A stretch of DNA of 64,000 bases from a virus. Made by a program: the position numbers and the translations under genes. Location of the stretch: IMG/VR virus record IMGVR_UViG_3300021197_001995, positions 95,042 through 159,041 of that record; one strand, 5' to 3'. Position 1 is the first letter of the stretch. The number at the start of each line of letters is the position of its first letter. Below, piece by piece: positions 40,680 to 48,535 of the stretch. The notes beneath the pieces were generated by a model. It saw nothing but the letters and a program-made list of their open reading frames with translations, had not been told where the DNA came from and made no database searches.

Positions 40680-40968
40680 GGTCTATAATTTAAGAATTGG
40701 AGACATGTTGTGGAATACAAAAGACTCGACAGGCGAGTCCGCAAACATTATCGGTTTGGTTTACAAGCTGACTCCGAAGTACGCTTACTACGCTATCTGT
40801 GCGAGGCTGAGAAACGAACCCGATGGGGACCATTTCATCACAAAGGATCATAAGGTGAAGAAGTCTAAACTTTACGAATCAATCAAAAACAACCAAGTAG
40901 AGGTAAGCTATGCAGGTGGCACAAAGAGACGAAGAAAAATCACAGACATCACAGCTCAAAACTGGTGA
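40672..40968 (+). CDS. KVGD-related small protein, 98 aa
   Basis: ATG 40672 in an ATGAGTGA overlap. NLRIGDMLWNTKDSTGE, IIGLVYKLTP, AYYAICARLR, with a basic C-terminus. Its last 59 nt are shared with the next gene in another frame. Confidence 0.6.
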   Translation: MSEVYNLRIGDMLWNTKDSTGESANIIGLVYKLTPKYAYYAICARLRNEPDGDHFITKDHKVKKSKLYESIKNNQVEVSYAGGTKRRRKITDITAQNW

Positions 40969-41119
40969 CATCGTGAGGTTCAGTGATCTTCGGCTTCCCT
41001 TGTTTCACGACCAGACCGGCATTGTTTTGGAATTTTTTAACGAAGGGTTCGATGCTCTAGTTTTATTGAATGATGGCGGTTTATTCCTTGACAGAGTGGA
41101 GGCTTTTGTGGTATTATGA
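40910..41119 (+). CDS. KVGD-family protein, 69 aa
   Basis: ATG 40910; AGAGG upstream. A charged extension precedes LKTGDIVRFSDLRLP, TGIVLEFFNEG, LVLLNDGGL, VEAFVVL. The promoter at 41088 lies in its last codons. Confidence 0.65.
   Translation: MQVAQRDEEKSQTSQLKTGDIVRFSDLRLPLFHDQTGIVLEFFNEGFDALVLLNDGGLFLDRVEAFVVL
41088..41117 (+). promoter_or_regulatory. Sigma70-like promoter embedded in coding sequence
   Basis: TTGACA 41088-41093, 18-nt spacer, TATTAT 41112-41117, in the last codons of the 40910 gene, before the 41123 gene. Confidence 0.6.
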
Positions 41120-41122
41120 ATT

Positions 41123-41362
41123 ATGGTTAAACAAAAAATCGACATTGGAGACTTGGTGGAAGTAGACCCGCCTGCACCTGGAAAAAGATACCAAGGCGTT
41201 GTAGTAGAGCGCAAGACTATCAATCCGAACTTCGATGATCCGAATCGATTATTCCACCCAGACGAGTATCATTGCAAGGTTTTGATTATCAACTCAGACG
41301 CAGATAATGACCAACGCTGGGTGCGAACTAAGTGGTTGAAATTATTGTCAAAATCTTCTTGA
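41123..41362 (+). CDS. KVGD-family protein, 79 aa
   Basis: ATG 41123 only 5 nt from the -10 box of the promoter before it, so the transcript may be nearly leaderless. KIDIGDLVEVDPPAPG, QGVVVERKT, CKVLIIN, WVRTKWLKLLSKSS. Confidence 0.65.
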   Translation: MVKQKIDIGDLVEVDPPAPGKRYQGVVVERKTINPNFDDPNRLFHPDEYHCKVLIINSDADNDQRWVRTKWLKLLSKSS

Positions 41363-41387
41363 CATTTCCTATAAACTCTGATAATAT
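41359..41387 (+). promoter_or_regulatory. Sigma70-like promoter
   Basis: TTGACA 41359-41364 overlapping the previous stop, 17-nt spacer, TAATAT 41382-41387; drives 41401. Confidence 0.72.
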
Positions 41388-41400
41388 ATAAGTATAAAGA

Positions 41401-41625
41401 ATGGAGAAACCCTTGACCGACCCGTATGAAATCCACCCCGAATGTCCGCCTACCGAAAAAAAACCTAATAATTACTTGACTTTAGAGCAAGTTAATGGTA
41501 TTATAGATAAAGAGATTGAGGTAATACTTTCCTGGAAATCAAACCCGTGGGGATTTACAAGAGACGACTTCATCGAAACACTCGAAGAGATCAAAGAAAC
41601 AATGGAGACAGAATGTCACAACTAG
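41401..41625 (+). CDS. Small acidic protein, 74 aa
   Basis: ATG 41401 close to the promoter. Pro-rich start (DPYEIHPECPPTEKKP), then a helical acidic region. It carries a promoter-like pair at 41476. It overlaps the next gene by 13 nt. Confidence 0.55.
   Translation: MEKPLTDPYEIHPECPPTEKKPNNYLTLEQVNGIIDKEIEVILSWKSNPWGFTRDDFIETLEEIKETMETECHN
41476..41504 (+). promoter_or_regulatory. Sigma70-like promoter embedded in coding sequence
   Basis: TTGACT 41476-41481, 17-nt spacer, TATTAT 41499-41504, inside the 41401 gene and about 110 nt before the 41613 gene. Confidence 0.6.
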
Positions 41626-42194
41626 CGAATAACGTATACAGAATGGAGAACGCCGAACTAATCGGCCTTGCAAAGAACCGCTTCCTAGACAGCGAAACGC
41701 AATTAAAGATCGCAGAGCACCCGTACCGCAGAGCAAAAATCTACTTAGCAGAGAACGCAGGACTGTGCCCCGCTGCGAGGGATCATCTCTGGAACATGCG
41801 AGGTTATGTTCTGAAGACAGAACTGCTTACTTTTGGGCACTACGTGGGTCAAGATGAGTTCTATCACGAGATGTATACTGACCATGGAGACAAGATGCGC
41901 TGGCGATCCCCTTGGAGACTGCACCGGTGCTTTGTCGGAGGTTATGGAAGAACAAGAAATGGTTGGGGTAATTCCGAAGGCCCTCGCGGCTGCCCTCCAG
42001 AAATTCTGGAAGACATTTATGAGAAGGACGTTGCTTCAAAGAATGCTGCGTCAGACTGGAATGCACGCTCAACTTTGAGAGGCTTGTTGAGTAATCCAAA
42101 CCTCCCAACTGACGTTGTGGTGAAGGTTTCAGCCTCACATCCGGATTCAGACATAAGAAACATGGCACTTAGACGCCTCGGAACACTAAAATAA
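41613..42194 (+). CDS. Leucine-rich-variant/HEAT-like repeat protein
   Basis: 193 aa from ATG 41613 behind GGAGACAGA. Segments such as LIGLAKNRFLDSETQLKIAE and GLLSNPNLPTDVVVKVSASH follow the pattern of leucine-rich variant or HEAT-type helical repeats that bind proteins. A Trp/Arg/Gly-rich loop (WRSPWRLHRCFVGGYGRTRN) sits between them. Function unknown. Confidence 0.65.
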   Translation: MSQLANNVYRMENAELIGLAKNRFLDSETQLKIAEHPYRRAKIYLAENAGLCPAARDHLWNMRGYVLKTELLTFGHYVGQDEFYHEMYTDHGDKMRWRSPWRLHRCFVGGYGRTRNGWGNSEGPRGCPPEILEDIYEKDVASKNAASDWNARSTLRGLLSNPNLPTDVVVKVSASHPDSDIRNMALRRLGTLK

Positions 42195-42209
42195 AATTGC
42201 ATTTTGTTA

Positions 42210-42238
42210 TTGACAAAATGTACCCACTATAGTATACT
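42210..42238 (+). promoter_or_regulatory. Sigma70-like promoter for the MoxR gene
   Basis: TTGACA 42210-42215, 17-nt spacer, TATACT 42233-42238; an AAGGAG site and ATG 42287 follow. Confidence 0.85.
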
Positions 42239-42286
42239 AGTTATAGATAGATAAGACAAAAACAGCAAAACTACAAGGAGATCCCC

Positions 42287-43354
42287 ATGGCTGTTGATTT
42301 CGCGACATTTTCTAAAATTGTTAACCATGTAACCGCAGTGCGTAAGCCTGTCCTACTTCGAGGCCGTCACGGCATCGGCAAGTCCACCGTTGTGTATCAG
42401 TTCGCTGATTCGCAGGGCATGGAGATTGTCGAACGACGTGCTTCTCAGATGACCGAGGGTGACTTGGTTGGTCTTCCAACCATTGAAGACAATTCTACAA
42501 CTTTCAACCCGCCAGACTGGTTCAAGGCTGCTTGTGACCGACCTGTTGTTTTGTTTCTCGACGAAGTTGACCGCGCTACTCTGGAGGTCCGCCAGGGTAT
42601 CTTCGAGCTTACTGATTCACGTAAGCTGAACGGTCACACTCTCCACCCAGACACGCTCGTTTTCGCAGCAGTCAATGGTGGCGACCACGGATCACAATAC
42701 CAAGTAGGTGAGATGGACCCAGCAGAACTAGACCGCTGGACAGTATTCGACATCGAACCTACAGTGGAGGACTGGCTGTCTTGGGCCAAGGACTCAGAGA
42801 TTTCTTCTGAGGTTTGGAATTTTATCAACCAGAACCGACCCCACCTCGAACACACAGATGACTTCGAGCCGAACAAGGTTTACCCTTCTCGTCGCTCGTG
42901 GGAACGTCTTGACCGATGCTTGGCTCAAGCCGGCCTGTTGGAGGAGTCCAGTCCTACACTTTACAATCTTACGTCAGCGTTTGTTGGCTTCGAGGCTGCC
43001 GTCGCTTTCAACGATTTCATTCTCAACTATGACCGACAGGTTACGACTGAGGACATCTTGGTCAAGGGTGATTTCGCCAAGGTTGCGGATTTCGGTATCA
43101 ACGACCACACTGCTATCATCGACAAGTTCGAGGCAGAGGAAATCTTCAAGGATGAGTTGGTTCAAGAGCAGGTTGATAACTTGGCTCGATACTTTGTGAT
43201 GCTTCCTTCTGAGGTTGCCATGAAACTCTGGACTGTCATGGGCAAGGGTGATGTTAACAATACTGTCAAGCTGCACAAATCAGAAGTAGACGGAGAATCT
43301 GTGTCAAAGCACTTCGTCAAGCTGATTAACGGCTCGGAAAATGACGTCAACTAA
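42287..43354 (+). CDS. MoxR-type AAA+ ATPase
   Basis: 355 aa. Walker A GRHGIGKST near residue 26, Walker B VVLFLDEVDRA, sensor-1-like LVFAAVNGGD, and the MoxR-style AELDRWTVFD arginine region. MoxR ATPases act on partner VWA proteins to fold or activate metal-containing complexes. The next gene encodes just such a VWA protein, each under its own promoter. Large phages sometimes carry this pair; the target is unknown. Confidence 0.9.
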   Translation: MAVDFATFSKIVNHVTAVRKPVLLRGRHGIGKSTVVYQFADSQGMEIVERRASQMTEGDLVGLPTIEDNSTTFNPPDWFKAACDRPVVLFLDEVDRATLEVRQGIFELTDSRKLNGHTLHPDTLVFAAVNGGDHGSQYQVGEMDPAELDRWTVFDIEPTVEDWLSWAKDSEISSEVWNFINQNRPHLEHTDDFEPNKVYPSRRSWERLDRCLAQAGLLEESSPTLYNLTSAFVGFEAAVAFNDFILNYDRQVTTEDILVKGDFAKVADFGINDHTAIIDKFEAEEIFKDELVQEQVDNLARYFVMLPSEVAMKLWTVMGKGDVNNTVKLHKSEVDGESVSKHFVKLINGSENDVN

Positions 43355-43357
43355 TAG

Positions 43358-43386
43358 TTGACAAATGCCATGAAATGTGGTATAGT
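43358..43386 (+). promoter_or_regulatory. Sigma70-like promoter for the VWA gene
   Basis: TTGACA 43358-43363, 17-nt spacer, TATAGT 43381-43386, with GGAGG just before ATG 43413. Confidence 0.85.
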
Positions 43387-43412
43387 ATATTATACAAACA
43401 ATGGAGGCTGTT

Positions 43413-44648
43413 ATGTCTGACAATAAAGAATTTGACCTCAACATGAACACCGCTCGTCTTCTCATGGACGAGCCGTTCTTTGCTGCAATCTCTCGCAGGA
43501 TTGATAAGCGAGCATCTACTGCAATCCCCACCGCTGGAGTGATGGTGAATCCCGACACCGCCCAGTTTGAGATGCTTTACAACCCAGCGTTCTTTACAGA
43601 TTTGACAGACCTTGAGCGCACCGACGTGCTCAAGCATGAATTTTATCACGTTCTGTTTGAGCACGTCACTGGTCGCTTCCCAGATGGCGTCAACATGAAG
43701 CTATGGAACATTGCCACAGACCTGGCTATCAACTCTCACCTTCACAATCTACCCAAGGGCGGACTAATTCCTGGCGAAGCCGGAACACCATTCGCAGACT
43801 TACCTAAAGGTGAGTCAGCAGAGTGGTACATGGCCAACATGCCAGACTTCAACAAGGACAAAGAAGACCAAGACGGACAGAAGGGTGAAGGTGGAGAGCA
43901 AGAGGGTGAAGGTGGTCAAGGCGGAGAGTCAGGCTCCAACCCTGGAGAGGGCGATGGTATACCTGATACACTTGACGACCACTCAGGATGGCAAGAGTGC
44001 TCTCAAGAGGTCAAGGAAATGGCCAAGGAACGCCTTAAGGATGCTGTCCGCAAGGCCGCCAATGAAGCAAGTGCCTCGAACCGTTGGGGCTCGGTATCTT
44101 CTGAAGTCCGCAAGGAAGTGATGAAGATGCTGGATACCAAGATTGACTGGCGTAAAGTTCTACGATACTTCGTCAAGTCATCACAACGAGCCGACCGTTC
44201 GAGTTCAATCAAGCGTATTAATCGTCGTTATGCTTACATTCATCCTGGTCGCAAGTCTGCTCGTGTAGCGCGCGTAGCAGTTTCAGTTGACCAGTCGGGC
44301 TCAGTGGACGATAACATGCTTGCTTTGTTCTTCGCAGAGCTTAACAAGTTGGCATCCGTTGCCGAGTTCGTGGTTGTGCCGTTCGACACTCGTGTTGATG
44401 AGAGCAAGATATTCACCTGGCGTAAGGGACAGAGCAAGGCTCCAGAGCGTGTGTTGCAAGGCGGCACAGACTTCAATGCTCCAACGGAGTATGTCAACAA
44501 GCAAGGTTTCGATGGTCACATTGTCTTAACCGACATGGGCGCGCCCAAGCCCAAGCCTAGCAAGTGCCAGCGCATGTGGATGACTACAAAACAGTATGCA
44601 GATTCTTATCACTTCGACACCAAAGAGAGGGTCGTGGCGATAGATTAA
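43413..44648 (+). CDS. Metallopeptidase-like/VWA protein partnered with MoxR
   Basis: 411 aa from ATG 43413 (GGAGG five bases away). The N-terminal domain contains KHEFYHVLFEH, an HExxH zinc-peptidase-like motif. A Gly/Glu/Gln-rich linker with DGIPDTLDDHSGW follows, then a VWA domain with MIDAS-like VDQSGSVDD and a second Asp in VVPFDTRVD. This architecture matches DUF2201-type proteins found beside MoxR ATPases. A structured non-coding region follows the stop. Confidence 0.85.
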   Translation: MSDNKEFDLNMNTARLLMDEPFFAAISRRIDKRASTAIPTAGVMVNPDTAQFEMLYNPAFFTDLTDLERTDVLKHEFYHVLFEHVTGRFPDGVNMKLWNIATDLAINSHLHNLPKGGLIPGEAGTPFADLPKGESAEWYMANMPDFNKDKEDQDGQKGEGGEQEGEGGQGGESGSNPGEGDGIPDTLDDHSGWQECSQEVKEMAKERLKDAVRKAANEASASNRWGSVSSEVRKEVMKMLDTKIDWRKVLRYFVKSSQRADRSSSIKRINRRYAYIHPGRKSARVARVAVSVDQSGSVDDNMLALFFAELNKLASVAEFVVVPFDTRVDESKIFTWRKGQSKAPERVLQGGTDFNAPTEYVNKQGFDGHIVLTDMGAPKPKPSKCQRMWMTTKQYADSYHFDTKERVVAID

Positions 44649-44661
44649 ATCCACCCGGGTT

Positions 44662-44970
44662 GAACGGACCAACAGGGGTCTGGTTCTGGTGGTGTCGGTT
44701 GGTCAATCTTTGATTCCCTGAGTGTCTACGGGCATCGAAAGCTATACAGTGAATCAAAGCAACCGGCGGATTCTTGGAAATTAAATAGGAAATCGGCGCG
44801 ATTGTCTATAACCGCGTCCGCGTTGTCGTTAATCCGGTGTAAGAGGCTATCTATTATCGAAGCCCATCCTGAACTCGATGTAACAGAATAAAATAAGACA
44901 TAGGCTGGCGAACGTCAAGGCGGTGAGGACAGCCTGACCCAAGAATCCCACTTTTATGTCCGAGCGTCAT
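44662..44970 (+). ncRNA. Candidate structured non-coding RNA
   Basis: About 330 nt with no credible gene. Several perfect stems are visible: GACCAAC/GTTGGTC (44667-44673 with 44698-44704), CTTTGATTC/GAATCAAAG (44708-44716 with 44751-44759, 9 bp), CGGATT/AATCCG (44767-44772 with 44831-44836), GGCT/AGCC (44845 with 44861), and nested GACAT/ATGTC around AGGCTG/CAGCCT (44897-44960). It is likely transcribed with the VWA gene. It does not match tmRNA, RNase P or group I intron signatures that I know. It may be a leader for the 44980 gene, which lacks a Shine-Dalgarno site. Confidence 0.5.
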
Positions 44971-44979
44971 ATTTAGTAT

Positions 44980-45225
44980 ATGATTGCTTTCAAACCAGGG
45001 GACTTGGTAGCCTGTTTTATTACTAACACACAGGTCTATGAAGAATTACTAATGTGGGGGATCGTCCTGCGAGTAACTAGAGAATTGAAAGACGTTCTGG
45101 TGCTCGACAACATGGGCAACACACATTGGTACCCATCTCACCGCTGGCAGAAATTATCTAAACAAAAATCAAAGAAAACACTTGACATTACAGGCATACT
45201 AGCGTATAATAGTAGTACAAGTTAG
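44980..45225 (+). CDS. KVGD-related small protein, 81 aa
   Basis: ATG 44980 follows the structured region with no visible Shine-Dalgarno site. AFKPGDLVACFITNTQVY, GIVLRVTREL, KDVLVLDNMG, WQKLSKQ. The last codons contain the promoter at 45182. Confidence 0.6.
   Translation: MIAFKPGDLVACFITNTQVYEELLMWGIVLRVTRELKDVLVLDNMGNTHWYPSHRWQKLSKQKSKKTLDITGILAYNSSTS
45182..45210 (+). promoter_or_regulatory. Sigma70-like promoter
   Basis: TTGACA 45182-45187, 17-nt spacer, TATAAT 45205-45210, in the end of the 44980 gene; faces the nuclease-like/methyltransferase genes. Confidence 0.8.
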
Positions 45226-45235
45226 GAGAAAAAAC

Positions 45236-45331
45236 ATGATTAGAGTTACCTTAGTGTTAGCTATTATAAATTTCATCGCCGGAATCTTCGGCATCACAAT
45301 CCCTGAAAAGGGGGACTCATGGGATCAGTAA
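45236..45331 (+). CDS. Membrane micropeptide, 31 aa
   Basis: ATG 45236 with AGGAG upstream and just after the promoter. Nearly all hydrophobic (VTLVLAIINFIAGIFGITI) and ending by overlapping the next gene by 13 nt. Confidence 0.55.
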   Translation: MIRVTLVLAIINFIAGIFGITIPEKGDSWDQ

Positions 45332-45888
45332 ATCCAGTGTGCCTCGCAGAAATAATTGACTTACACAAGAGAGAAAAAAACAAAGATGGTGTGAGCCCAT
45401 GGCTCAACTCAAGGAACGAATCTTTCAGACATCTCGATACCCCGCAGGATAAAGGTACAGTCGGAGTTAAGCTGTACATGGCCCACTTGCTCAGCCGCGG
45501 CTACGAGGTTGAGATTGTAAGTGACCAGGGAGACATAAGGTACAGGAAGCCCGGAGGTGCCTGGATCAAGGATGAAGTCAAAACAGCTAGTGCATCTATA
45601 AAAGTCCTAAAGAGTGGAGATTGGAGTTCTTACCATTGGTTTAATCAAGTCAGGCCCAATCAAGAAGGTTGGGACGGGGTGACACTGGTTTCCGTTTGGC
45701 CAAACCATACAGAAATCTATAGATTATCGAGGGAGGATTATCTGCGAAGCAAGATGATCGGATCTGCTGGCATCAGTTCGGGCCACACAGGGACAGAAGA
45801 ACTCGACCAGGTTAAACTGATTAGCAACAGCAACACTTTCAACTATGACGAGTGGAGTTGTATCTACACAGACAAGGAGACAAAGTGA
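45319..45888 (+). CDS. Restriction-endonuclease-like protein
   Basis: 189 aa from ATG 45319. GDIRYRKP followed by WIKDEVKTAS gives the D...ExK core of PD-(D/E)xK nucleases, preceded by helix LYMAHLLSRGYEVEIV as is usual for that fold. It overlaps the methyltransferase gene by 4 nt. Together they look like a restriction-modification pair, or an adapted nuclease/methyltransferase used against competitors or host DNA. The assignment is by motif only. Confidence 0.6.
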   Translation: MGSVNPVCLAEIIDLHKREKNKDGVSPWLNSRNESFRHLDTPQDKGTVGVKLYMAHLLSRGYEVEIVSDQGDIRYRKPGGAWIKDEVKTASASIKVLKSGDWSSYHWFNQVRPNQEGWDGVTLVSVWPNHTEIYRLSREDYLRSKMIGSAGISSGHTGTEELDQVKLISNSNTFNYDEWSCIYTDKETK

Positions 45889-46931
45889 CAGACAGTAAAA
45901 GATTGAGAGGTTTGGTCGAAAGTGTACTTTCGTCTGCAAACGCAGACATGCCAGAAGAAGAAGCTGAACGACTGGCTAAAACGATGATGACTGCAATAGG
46001 AAGTGAGTTCTTCTACGGGCAAATTGGAAACAATGTGAAAGCCGGCCACCGCAACAAGCAGTCTTACGCAAACAAGCGAACGTCAGGCAAGGAGCAGTAT
46101 TACACTAGCCAAAACGTCGTGGACATCTGCCTGGAAGAAGTGCAGAAACATGTAGATTTGTCCTCCGTGAATCTTGTTGAACCTTGCGGCGGTACCGGCG
46201 AGTTCATCGACGGTCTGATTCGACTTGGAGTGGATGAGAACAACATAACTTCGTTCGATATTGAGCCAAAGCACGAGCTGGTTAAGCAGGGCGATTATCT
46301 AGAACAAGACCTTTCAGGCGTCACCAACCTGGTTTCGATCACGAACCCACCATTCGGACGTGCCTCGTCACTAGCAAAGAAGTTTTTCAATCACGATGCT
46401 AAGTTCTGCACTCACATCTGTTACTTGATACCGAAGGCTTGGAGGAAGTGGTCTGTGCACAATTCTCTTGATAAGAATTTCCATTTGGTAGCAGACATAG
46501 ACCTTCCTCAGAACTGCTTTTATCTTGCGGACGGCACGAGGAAAGAGAAAGACGTGCTAAACACTGTGTTTCAGATCTGGGAGAAGAGAGATTACCAGCG
46601 ACCAAAGATTAAGATACCAGATCACAAGTTGATACAGAAGGTGATACCTGAGATGGCCAAAGGCAATTTGAAAGTGGTTAAAGGTGCTAACTTTTCAATC
46701 GTCGCGTTCGGACATTCAGCGGGGCGATGTGAGGAAGTCACCGAGCCAGTCGTACCATACAAGACAACGACTATGTACTTGAAGATAAAAGATGAAAAAG
46801 TTAAAGACGCGCTAAGAAAGGTTGATCTTTCCAAGTTTTACAATAATGTGTCGTATGTACAAGCACTATCAATTCAGGAGATTAACTATGCTCTGAATGA
46901 GTTCTTTGGACTGTCGAATTTTAAATTTTAG
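45885..46931 (+). CDS. N6-adenine DNA methyltransferase
   Basis: 348 aa from GTG 45885 in a GTGA overlap. SAM-binding motif I is EPCGGTGEF (99-107), an acidic FDIEPKH follows, and the catalytic motif is NPPF (154-157), diagnostic for N6-adenine methylation. The N-terminal 60 residues are helical and may hold the target-recognition part. The tail (ALSIQEINYALNEFFGL) is helical. Could protect phage DNA from restriction by the host or by its neighbour. Confidence 0.87.
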   Translation: MTDSKRLRGLVESVLSSANADMPEEEAERLAKTMMTAIGSEFFYGQIGNNVKAGHRNKQSYANKRTSGKEQYYTSQNVVDICLEEVQKHVDLSSVNLVEPCGGTGEFIDGLIRLGVDENNITSFDIEPKHELVKQGDYLEQDLSGVTNLVSITNPPFGRASSLAKKFFNHDAKFCTHICYLIPKAWRKWSVHNSLDKNFHLVADIDLPQNCFYLADGTRKEKDVLNTVFQIWEKRDYQRPKIKIPDHKLIQKVIPEMAKGNLKVVKGANFSIVAFGHSAGRCEEVTEPVVPYKTTTMYLKIKDEKVKDALRKVDLSKFYNNVSYVQALSIQEINYALNEFFGLSNFKF

Positions 46932-46944
46932 ACTCAGATAATAC

Positions 46945-46973
46945 TTGACTTTTCCATAAATACCTGATACTAT
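46945..46973 (+). promoter_or_regulatory. Sigma70-like promoter
   Basis: TTGACT 46945-46950, 17-nt spacer, TACTAT 46968-46973; drives the second KVGD-family cluster from 47004. Confidence 0.72.
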
Positions 46974-47003
46974 TAGTATATACAGAATAGAGAAAGGTCA
47001 CAA

Positions 47004-47234
47004 ATGATTCGCTCCAAAGCAGAGAAGCCGCCACAAAAGCTAGAGATAGATCTTACTGGACCAGAAGGTAACGCTTATGTTCTCATGGGTTACGCAGAGA
47101 GGTGGGGCAGACAACTAGGTTATAGTAGCCATAAAATCAAGAGCATAATTGACGAGATGAAGTTGACCAACTACGAAGGCTTGCTTTACACTTTTGACCG
47201 CGAGTTCGGAAGTTTTGTGACGTTATGGAGATAA
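47004..47234 (+). CDS. Unrecognised small protein, 76 aa
   Basis: ATG 47004 with GAAAGG upstream. LEIDLTGPEGNAYVLMGY, then a helix GRQLGYSSHKIKSIIDEM, then YEGLLYTFDREFGSFV. Looks like a compact phage domain; first gene of its operon, overlapping the next by 10 nt. Confidence 0.65.
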   Translation: MIRSKAEKPPQKLEIDLTGPEGNAYVLMGYAERWGRQLGYSSHKIKSIIDEMKLTNYEGLLYTFDREFGSFVTLWR

Positions 47235-47428
47235 AAGTAGGAGATACAGTGACCATGGACCCGGGCTGTCAGCCTCCTGGTCTTTATGGGGTGGGCCTAA
47301 TCGTGCGTATTTTCCCCTGTGAGGACAACTGGTCTGGTCCTTCTCGTGCAACTGTTTATTGGCAAGCCAACGGTAAACCGCGCTTTGGTAGGTGCTCAAC
47401 TCGATACTTGTTAAGGTGGGTGAAATGA
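47225..47428 (+). CDS. KVGD-family protein, second cluster
   Basis: 67 aa from ATG 47225. MEIKVGDTVTMDPGCQ, VGLIVRIFP, TVYWQANGK, and a basic tail YLLRWVK. Confidence 0.75.
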   Translation: MEIKVGDTVTMDPGCQPPGLYGVGLIVRIFPCEDNWSGPSRATVYWQANGKPRFGRCSTRYLLRWVK

Positions 47429-47616
47429 TAAAAGTAGGTGACTTGGTAAGAATGCCCCCTAATCCTTCGTATTGGTGGGGAGGGCAAGTTGGTATAATTG
47501 ATATTGTAGAACCAGAGGGCAGCAGTTATGTTCAGTATCGTGTATGTGTTCCAGGTATCGGTTTCGCTCGCTTTGGCGATGTGACATTTGTGGAGGTGCT
47601 GAGTGAGAGTCGGTGA
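47425..47616 (+). CDS. KVGD-family protein, second cluster
   Basis: 63 aa from ATG 47425 in an ATGA overlap. MIKVGDLVRMPPNPSYW, VGIIDIVEPE, VEVLSESR, so it ends with the array-type junction. Confidence 0.78.
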   Translation: MIKVGDLVRMPPNPSYWWGGQVGIIDIVEPEGSSYVQYRVCVPGIGFARFGDVTFVEVLSESR

Positions 47617-47767
47617 TTTAGTGAGATATAATTATGACAGTCTCTGGGTAGGAAGAGTCGTGGAGCTTGGCGCGACGATGCACAAAGTTGCGTGGAACGA
47701 GAATCTGATTCATGGCAACGTAACTGAGTGGGTACCCAAGCACGCCCTGGAGATAGTGGATGAATAA
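47603..47767 (+). CDS. KVGD-family protein, second cluster
   Basis: 54 aa from GTG 47603 in the conserved 14-nt overlap. MRVGDLVRYNYDSLWVG, HKVAWNEN, LEIVDE; the tail no longer carries ESR. Confidence 0.78.
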   Translation: MRVGDLVRYNYDSLWVGRVVELGATMHKVAWNENLIHGNVTEWVPKHALEIVDE

Positions 47768-47972
47768 GGGAGACATAGTGAGATACAAGCCTTGGCCTCA
47801 CGTAGAACTGCACGCGTCAGGATGCACAGGTGTGGTCACCCGCGGACGATATATCCTCGACGGCAATGAGTATGCAATAGTTGACGTTGTGTGGTCGAAA
47901 GACAGGCCACAGTGCCCAGCAGGTAAGGTCATGTGGGAATTTGAAGATGAATTGGAGAAAATAAATGGATAA
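47760..47972 (+). CDS. KVGD-family protein, second cluster
   Basis: 70 aa from ATG 47760. MNKGDIVRYKPWPHVEL, TGVVTRGRYI, VDVVWSKDR, and a tail DELEKING. Overlaps the next gene by 8 nt. Confidence 0.75.
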   Translation: MNKGDIVRYKPWPHVELHASGCTGVVTRGRYILDGNEYAIVDVVWSKDRPQCPAGKVMWEFEDELEKING

Positions 47973-48288
47973 GAGAGAACCTTTTGAAGTGGGCGAAGAC
48001 CCGGTAAAAGCACGACGAAGGATAATGACGCAAGGCGTCAACATCCTGCATTCGCTCGTGGAATCATACAACGAAGGATTATTAGATGACCCTACTAGTG
48101 CTGCTAATCTTTGCACAATGTTTGCACTTGTTGCAGAAGGTAAGGTGACTGGCAACTTCGATGACGAAACCGGTTGCACAAAATGGAGCCTTACAGACAA
48201 TTACATGGCACGTCTTCGAGAGGCAGAAGAGATGATTTTGGGGTCAAAAATAATTAAAGGACCATGGGAGAAAACTGTTGACAATTAG
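47965..48288 (+). CDS. Helical protein, 107 aa
   Basis: ATG 47965 with TTGGAG upstream. An N-terminal basic region, then helices NILHSLVESYNEGLL and CTMFALVAEGKV. The stop codon region is the -35 box of the next promoter. No family recognised. Confidence 0.6.
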   Translation: MDKREPFEVGEDPVKARRRIMTQGVNILHSLVESYNEGLLDDPTSAANLCTMFALVAEGKVTGNFDDETGCTKWSLTDNYMARLREAEEMILGSKIIKGPWEKTVDN

Positions 48289-48306
48289 CTAAAACCCTGT
48301 TATAAT
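48278..48306 (+). promoter_or_regulatory. Sigma70-like promoter
   Basis: TTGACA 48278-48283, 17-nt spacer, TATAAT 48301-48306; full consensus. Drives 48335. Confidence 0.87.
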
Positions 48307-48334
48307 TATATTATAACAATTGAGGAGCATTTAG

Positions 48335-48535
48335 ATGGAAGCCGTTTGTATTGATTGTCACACTGACTTTAACCCAAAGCGACTTGAGCTTGGGTATCGC
48401 ACTTGTCTTGATTGTGGTTCAACCCGCGCCCTCCGCGAGATGAATCGCAAGGCAAAGTGCTCTGCGCCTGCTTATAACAAGGGCGCATACCAGTATGTTG
48501 GCTCAGTTGAGGCTGCAAGGGGAGTGGGGCGATGA
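48335..48535 (+). CDS. DksA/TraR-like zinc-finger protein, 66 aa
   Basis: ATG 48335 behind GAGGAG. CIDCHTDFNPKRLELGYRTC and LDCG form a four-Cys site spaced like DksA/TraR zinc fingers, but the coiled-coil part is missing. It may touch RNA polymerase; that is inference. It overlaps the next gene by 4 nt. Confidence 0.6.
   Translation: MEAVCIDCHTDFNPKRLELGYRTCLDCGSTRALREMNRKAKCSAPAYNKGAYQYVGSVEAARGVGR

Noticed and set aside
44662-44970. tmRNA, RNase P RNA or group I intron.
   Set aside because: No tRNA-like ends or tag frame, no RNase P core sequences and no group I core; the flanking genes are intact.
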